A program made the position numbers and the translations under genes. Below the pieces are notes generated by a model that made no database searches, was not told where the DNA came from, and saw only the letters and a list, made by a program, of their open reading frames with translations. 64,000 nucleotides of DNA from Pipra filicauda (Eukaryota > Chordata > Aves > Passeriformes > Pipridae): NCBI RefSeq assembly GCF_003945595.2, contig NW_024104416.1:682001-746000 (forward strand), written 5' to 3'. Each line of letters starts with the position of its first letter. Within the stretch, counting starts at the first letter, position 1. This document shows, piece by piece, positions 59,901 through 64,000 of the stretch.

Positions 59901-60316
59901 AAGGTCACTGTCAACATTCTGTTTTTAAGTCACTTCCCAGCTTTTATTTTCATCTTTAATAATATTGAACTGTATTTACAGAACTTACATTGGCTCATTT
60001 TCTATATCATAAACAAGTACTTAGAATATTAATACCTCAATTAAATTGCTTATTATTGGCATCGCTTTTTGATACTGAAGACAATAACCTGTGCAAAACC
60101 ACTGTGTTATGTCCATACAGTGATTGGTAACTGCTCAAATACAGGCTTTCTATGTTGTACAAAAAAAAATTTCGGTAGCAGGAGTACTTTTCAGTGATGG
60201 AAACATCAGTGTAAGCTGCTGTCCTTTTTTAGTATGGGAAAACTAATTTGTAGTTTAAGGTGTGTTATATTGATAATGGTAAAATTACATGTTACACACA
60301 CAAAAAATTATGATCA
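56960..60316. other. Non-coding AT-rich sequence
   Basis: No gene or repeat family recognised. A (TA)-rich simple tract lies near 59273-59308. Confidence 0.45.
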
Positions 60317-60745
60317 TAATATCATAGTATGGTTTGGGTTGGAGGAGACTTTGAAGCTCATCTCGTTCCACCCCTGCCATGGGCAGGGACACCTTCCACC
60401 AGCCCAGGTTGCTCCAAGCCCCGTCCAACCTGGCCTTGGACACTTGCAGGGATGGGGCAGCCACAGCTTCTCTGGGCAACCTGTGCCAGGGCCTCCCCAC
60501 CCTCACAGGGAAGGATTACCTCCTAGTATCTCATCTAAACCTACTCTCTGCCCCTTTGAAGCCATTCCCCTTTGTCCTGTCACTCCACGCCCTTGTCCAA
60601 AGTCTCCCTCCATCTTTCCTGCAGGCTTCCTTCAGGCCACAATCAGGTCATCCCAAAGCTTCCCTTCTCCAGGCTGAACAATCCCAACTCTCTCAGCCTT
60701 TCCTCAGAGCAGAGCTGCTCCATCCCTCTGATCAACCTCACTGGT
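60317..60745 (-). mobile_element. CR1 LINE fragment, ~430 bp, antisense
   Basis: ATCATAGTATGGTTTGGGTT, then GCAGGGACACCTTCCACCAG, CCACCCTCACAGGGAAGGAT, CATTCCCCTTTGTCCTGTCA and CTCCAGGCTGAACAATCCCA, ending near CTCTGATCAACCTCACTGG. It is a well-preserved, 5'-truncated copy, and the 147-codon frame over it is not a CR1 protein. Confidence 0.93.
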
Positions 60746-63700
60746 ATTGTGTGGTGTAGTAATCTGTAAAATATTACTTGACTTTGCACTGGTAGAACCA
60801 CTTAAGAAGGGAACCCTAAGGAACAGCTTCATCCTGCCCCTGTGCTTGTGTAGGTGCACATACATGGGCATCTCTTTGGCAGTGGAAAACACAAGCCTCC
60901 AAACCCATGCAAAGCTTTGACAGTTGGAAGGTATTTTCCTCTAGTTGATAGAGATATTTTTCTTGTTCAAGTACAGAGTAAAGGATAAGAATAGGTGTCC
61001 ACTAGGAAAAAATTGGCAGTAAGTTTCTTTCTGCTTTAAATTACCTGCTAAAAAAAAGTCTTTATGAAATTCCCCTTTGCATCAATTAGTTACTGTATCT
61101 CTTGTCAGATGATTGCATATTTTAAGCTTTTTAATTTTTTAAATGTTCAGCAAGGCTATTTAATTGGATGTCTCCACTAATCTATGGTTTACTTTTGGTT
61201 AGCAAAGAATTCATGTGCTTGGATCATGTTTTTCGTTATCTCAAACAGTCTGATTATGTTGTTTTATGTCACTGCATGCATTAAACCTGACATCAGCTGC
61301 TGAGTTGTTCAAACCAAAAACATGAAATGCAGAAAAAAACAGCCAGTATAAACTAGTCAGAAAGGCTTCAGCAAGTTAACAGCTTTATTGTAAACACAAA
61401 GTGTGGTCAGGAATTGAGACAAATGGTGAAGCCAAGTGTGCTTGAAAGCTTTTCTCTGACAATCCCTAGACAAAGGCTGCCTTTCCTCCACGACCCCTTC
61501 GTGTCTGGTTTTCATGGCAAACCCCCAGGGAGATGTGGGAATGTGAGTGTAGTGCAGGAGCTGGAATGCCTGGAAGTGTTTGCCTCGGAATGACTGTGAG
61601 TTTATTGTTTGAAATGTCCCTTTGCACGTGGGACCAAGGCAAACTCACACAGAAAAGGAATCACTTACCATGTGTAATAATGGTGCATCTTAATGCTCGT
61701 GTTTTCATCATTTCTATGCCCTTTCGTATTTTTAATAGGAGAATTTAGGAATTGTGCAGTTCTTCGCTGGTTCAAAGCAGATTAGCTAAACTGGATTTGG
61801 TGGAACTGTTCTCAGTTACCAAATGTCTATCCCAGACTTAGAAATAAGCAATATTTTTAGGTAGAACCTGAGTATAAAATATTAATTTGCAGTCTTGAGT
61901 AGGAAAGATGTTCTGTTGTTGGTACCATAATAATTTTGCAATGTGTAATGGCAAATTAACAGCAGAAATGGGTAAAGATATGGCCCATTTGGATTTCTGC
62001 TGTAATTCCATGCTAGTTTTTAATTATTTGAGATAATTTTATCATTACTTAAGATAATTGAAGTACTTCTTTTTACTAGCATGCTTCTGTATCAAAATAC
62101 CTGCTTGGCTTACAGACTGAAAACCAGTTTACATTTTGCAGTGTTAAAACTATTGCATAAAAAAGTTCTACACATGACTGTGAATAGTTTGGTTTGAGAG
62201 ACTAAACTTCCAGGGTTTCTGTCTCAGGTTGCTCTTTAGGGCCTAATTCCAATATTCGTCTATGTAATTATTTGATTTGTGAACTTTCAGCTCAATGACA
62301 TTTGCAGCCACTAGAAATTGGCTTTGTTTTGTCAAAGCCCACAGAGTTGTTCCAGGTTGGCTGAGGACTTTGGCTTGCATAACTTTTAGTTCCTGTTTTG
62401 AAGCCTTGAGAATTCTTTACTCTGAAAGGAATAAGCTTCTACAAGAAGTCAGGCAAGAGATGCAGGAGCTTTAAAATATCAGTATACAAAAGATACTAAA
62501 CTCATGTATACTTTTGGATTGAATTTTTCTGATTAATGTACCGGTCTTTAAATTACCACGGCTTTTTATATAAATGCTTTCAAATGTAAATTAGTGTAAG
62601 CAGTTGGGAAAATATGTGCAGAGAACACTGAAAAAAATCAGCTATGTGCTGTATAGGATCTCCTATGGGAACCAGCTGCTGGAAGGAGGATAATCCTTCC
62701 AAGGAAATCCCTAATGAGCAGTATTTTGTCCAGCCAGACGTTGCCTCTCTCTATGGCTGTACATATATAAAATGATTTTCACTACAGTTCCTAGGATGTA
62801 TAATGCAAGAACCTGGCGTGTGTAAAATCCTTCTTTAATGCTCTAAGGTTGTAATTTATAGTTCCATTTGATGTTTAGGTAAGATGCTTGCTCTATCAAA
62901 TATGGTGATTAGTCCCTCTTGAATATGAGAGAGGGATTTCTGGCAGCGGAATTCTGTTTGACTGTAAAACCTTGGAGGCTGCAAAGAAATCCTTCATAGA
63001 AAAAAAATGTCTCTATATAGTTGCTCATCCACCAGATTCTAAAAAGAACCTCTAAGCTGTCAAGAAGTACAATATGATAAAAGCAGCAACGATGAAAAGG
63101 AAATGGCACCTTGCAGCTGACCGTGTAAAAGCACAGATTCCTCCTGGGACTTCTGCATATAAAAGATAGGTTTCACTACTTTTCTAAGAACACTGGATCA
63201 CATTAACTTATTCAAATAGGAGGTCAGATCACAGTGTTTAGGTTTAAAGCTGTCCCACACAGCCCTTGATAAGAAAAAATTGACAAATCACACTTTTGAA
63301 TAAACTCATTTTAATCCTTTTCTTCCTTTTGAAGTAATAAAAAATATCCCTGTCACGCAGTTGCCATTGCATTTAATGGTTGTCATTTAGTGAAATGGAA
63401 AAATATCAGAACATAATGCCTTCAAATATGGCTAATAGCATTTTACATAAGGAAAAATACTTTTATTTTAACATGAATATGGCTGTTTCTCTATGATTAT
63501 TATTGAGAATTTAGCTGCTTTGCCTATTGCAGCAGAGTGATAAGAACAGATATGATTCTCTCCTGTCATCCATGTATAAGAATAGATTACTGTTTACATT
63601 TTATATCCTTTTCAGAGCTCAATAAATTCTTTGCCAATTATCACTTTATACCATTTTATATGGTATAGTAAGAAAAATATCCCAAATTGTTATATTTTAA

Positions 63701-64000
63701 AATAATGCAGTGATTGTGTTTGGACCTATAATTTTAAATGTGCTTTTATCCCAGAGTACATCACTCTTGAGATTTATGGCAATGCTGTTGTATAAATGGA
63801 TGTTAATTAATGCTAAATTACAATAGGTTATATATGGAATTACAGGTGGCATCCGCATCAGTGCCAAATGAGTTCTGAGTGATTAAACTCACTAACATTT
63901 CTAATTAACCTGGGGTGCACTGGACATAAAGTGCACAGATCTGAGTTGCACACACAACTTGCAGCCCCACTGCAAATCAGCTGCTCCAGAGATGGCCCCA
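60746..64000. other. Non-coding AT-rich sequence to the window end
   Basis: No exon, RNA gene or repeat family recognised in 3.2 kb. T-biased on the + strand. Confidence 0.45.

Noticed and set aside
60234..60677. 147-codon + frame
   Set aside because: It reads antisense through a CR1 3' end. The same peptide pattern occurs in frames over other CR1 copies.

Overview
The window looks like a non-coding stretch of a bird genome, most likely a passerine. At least fifteen fragments of CR1-type LINEs share the avian CR1 3' end (GGTTTGGGTTGGAAGGGACC on one strand, ending near TCTGTGATTCTATGA on the other). The sequence is AT-rich with very low coding density, and I could not recognise a single host protein-coding exon. 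Nearly all short open frames are chance frames, CR1 remnants or repeat frames.

Layout: 1-9.9 kb is AT-rich single-copy DNA with three CR1 pieces. About 9.89-13.32 kb is a tandem array of a ~190-bp monomer. It is arranged in a higher-order repeat of ~1.16-1.19 kb and is interrupted inside one monomer by ~275 bp of degenerate TTAGGG telomere-like repeat. 13.3-30.97 kb is again AT-rich with CR1 fragments in both orientations. 30,976-40,466 is a complete LTR-to-LTR endogenous retrovirus. 40.5-47.5 kb is AT-rich and A-biased on the + strand. At about 47.5-48.0 kb there is a more GC-rich segment with a good splice donor, and the strand composition turns T/G-rich, as expected at the start of a + strand transcription unit. 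48-64 kb could be intron-like and carries CR1 pieces, a GC-rich interspersed repeat (~54.96-55.78 kb) and poly-T tracts.

The endogenous retrovirus is the centrepiece. Its two 687-bp LTRs read as identical, begin TGA and end TCA, and are flanked by the 4-bp duplication GTGG, so it is a recent insertion. Pol (protease, reverse transcriptase, RNase H, integrase) is one long open frame of class I (gammaretrovirus-like) type. It follows a one-zinc-knuckle nucleocapsid in the same frame, separated by a single TGA with a predictable H-type pseudoknot behind it. This is the gammaretroviral readthrough arrangement. Gag is only a 3' remnant, split at a 35-A run. Env carries many stops and frame changes, and integrase has a late in-frame TGA.

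The leader is odd. After the primer-binding site it holds nine hairpins shaped like the T arm of tRNA (mostly a 5-bp stem and 7-base loop), seven of them at 24-bp spacing, followed by an uninterrupted run of 91 A. I regard that leader array, the readthrough pseudoknot and the telomeric insert inside the satellite as the observations most worth checking.
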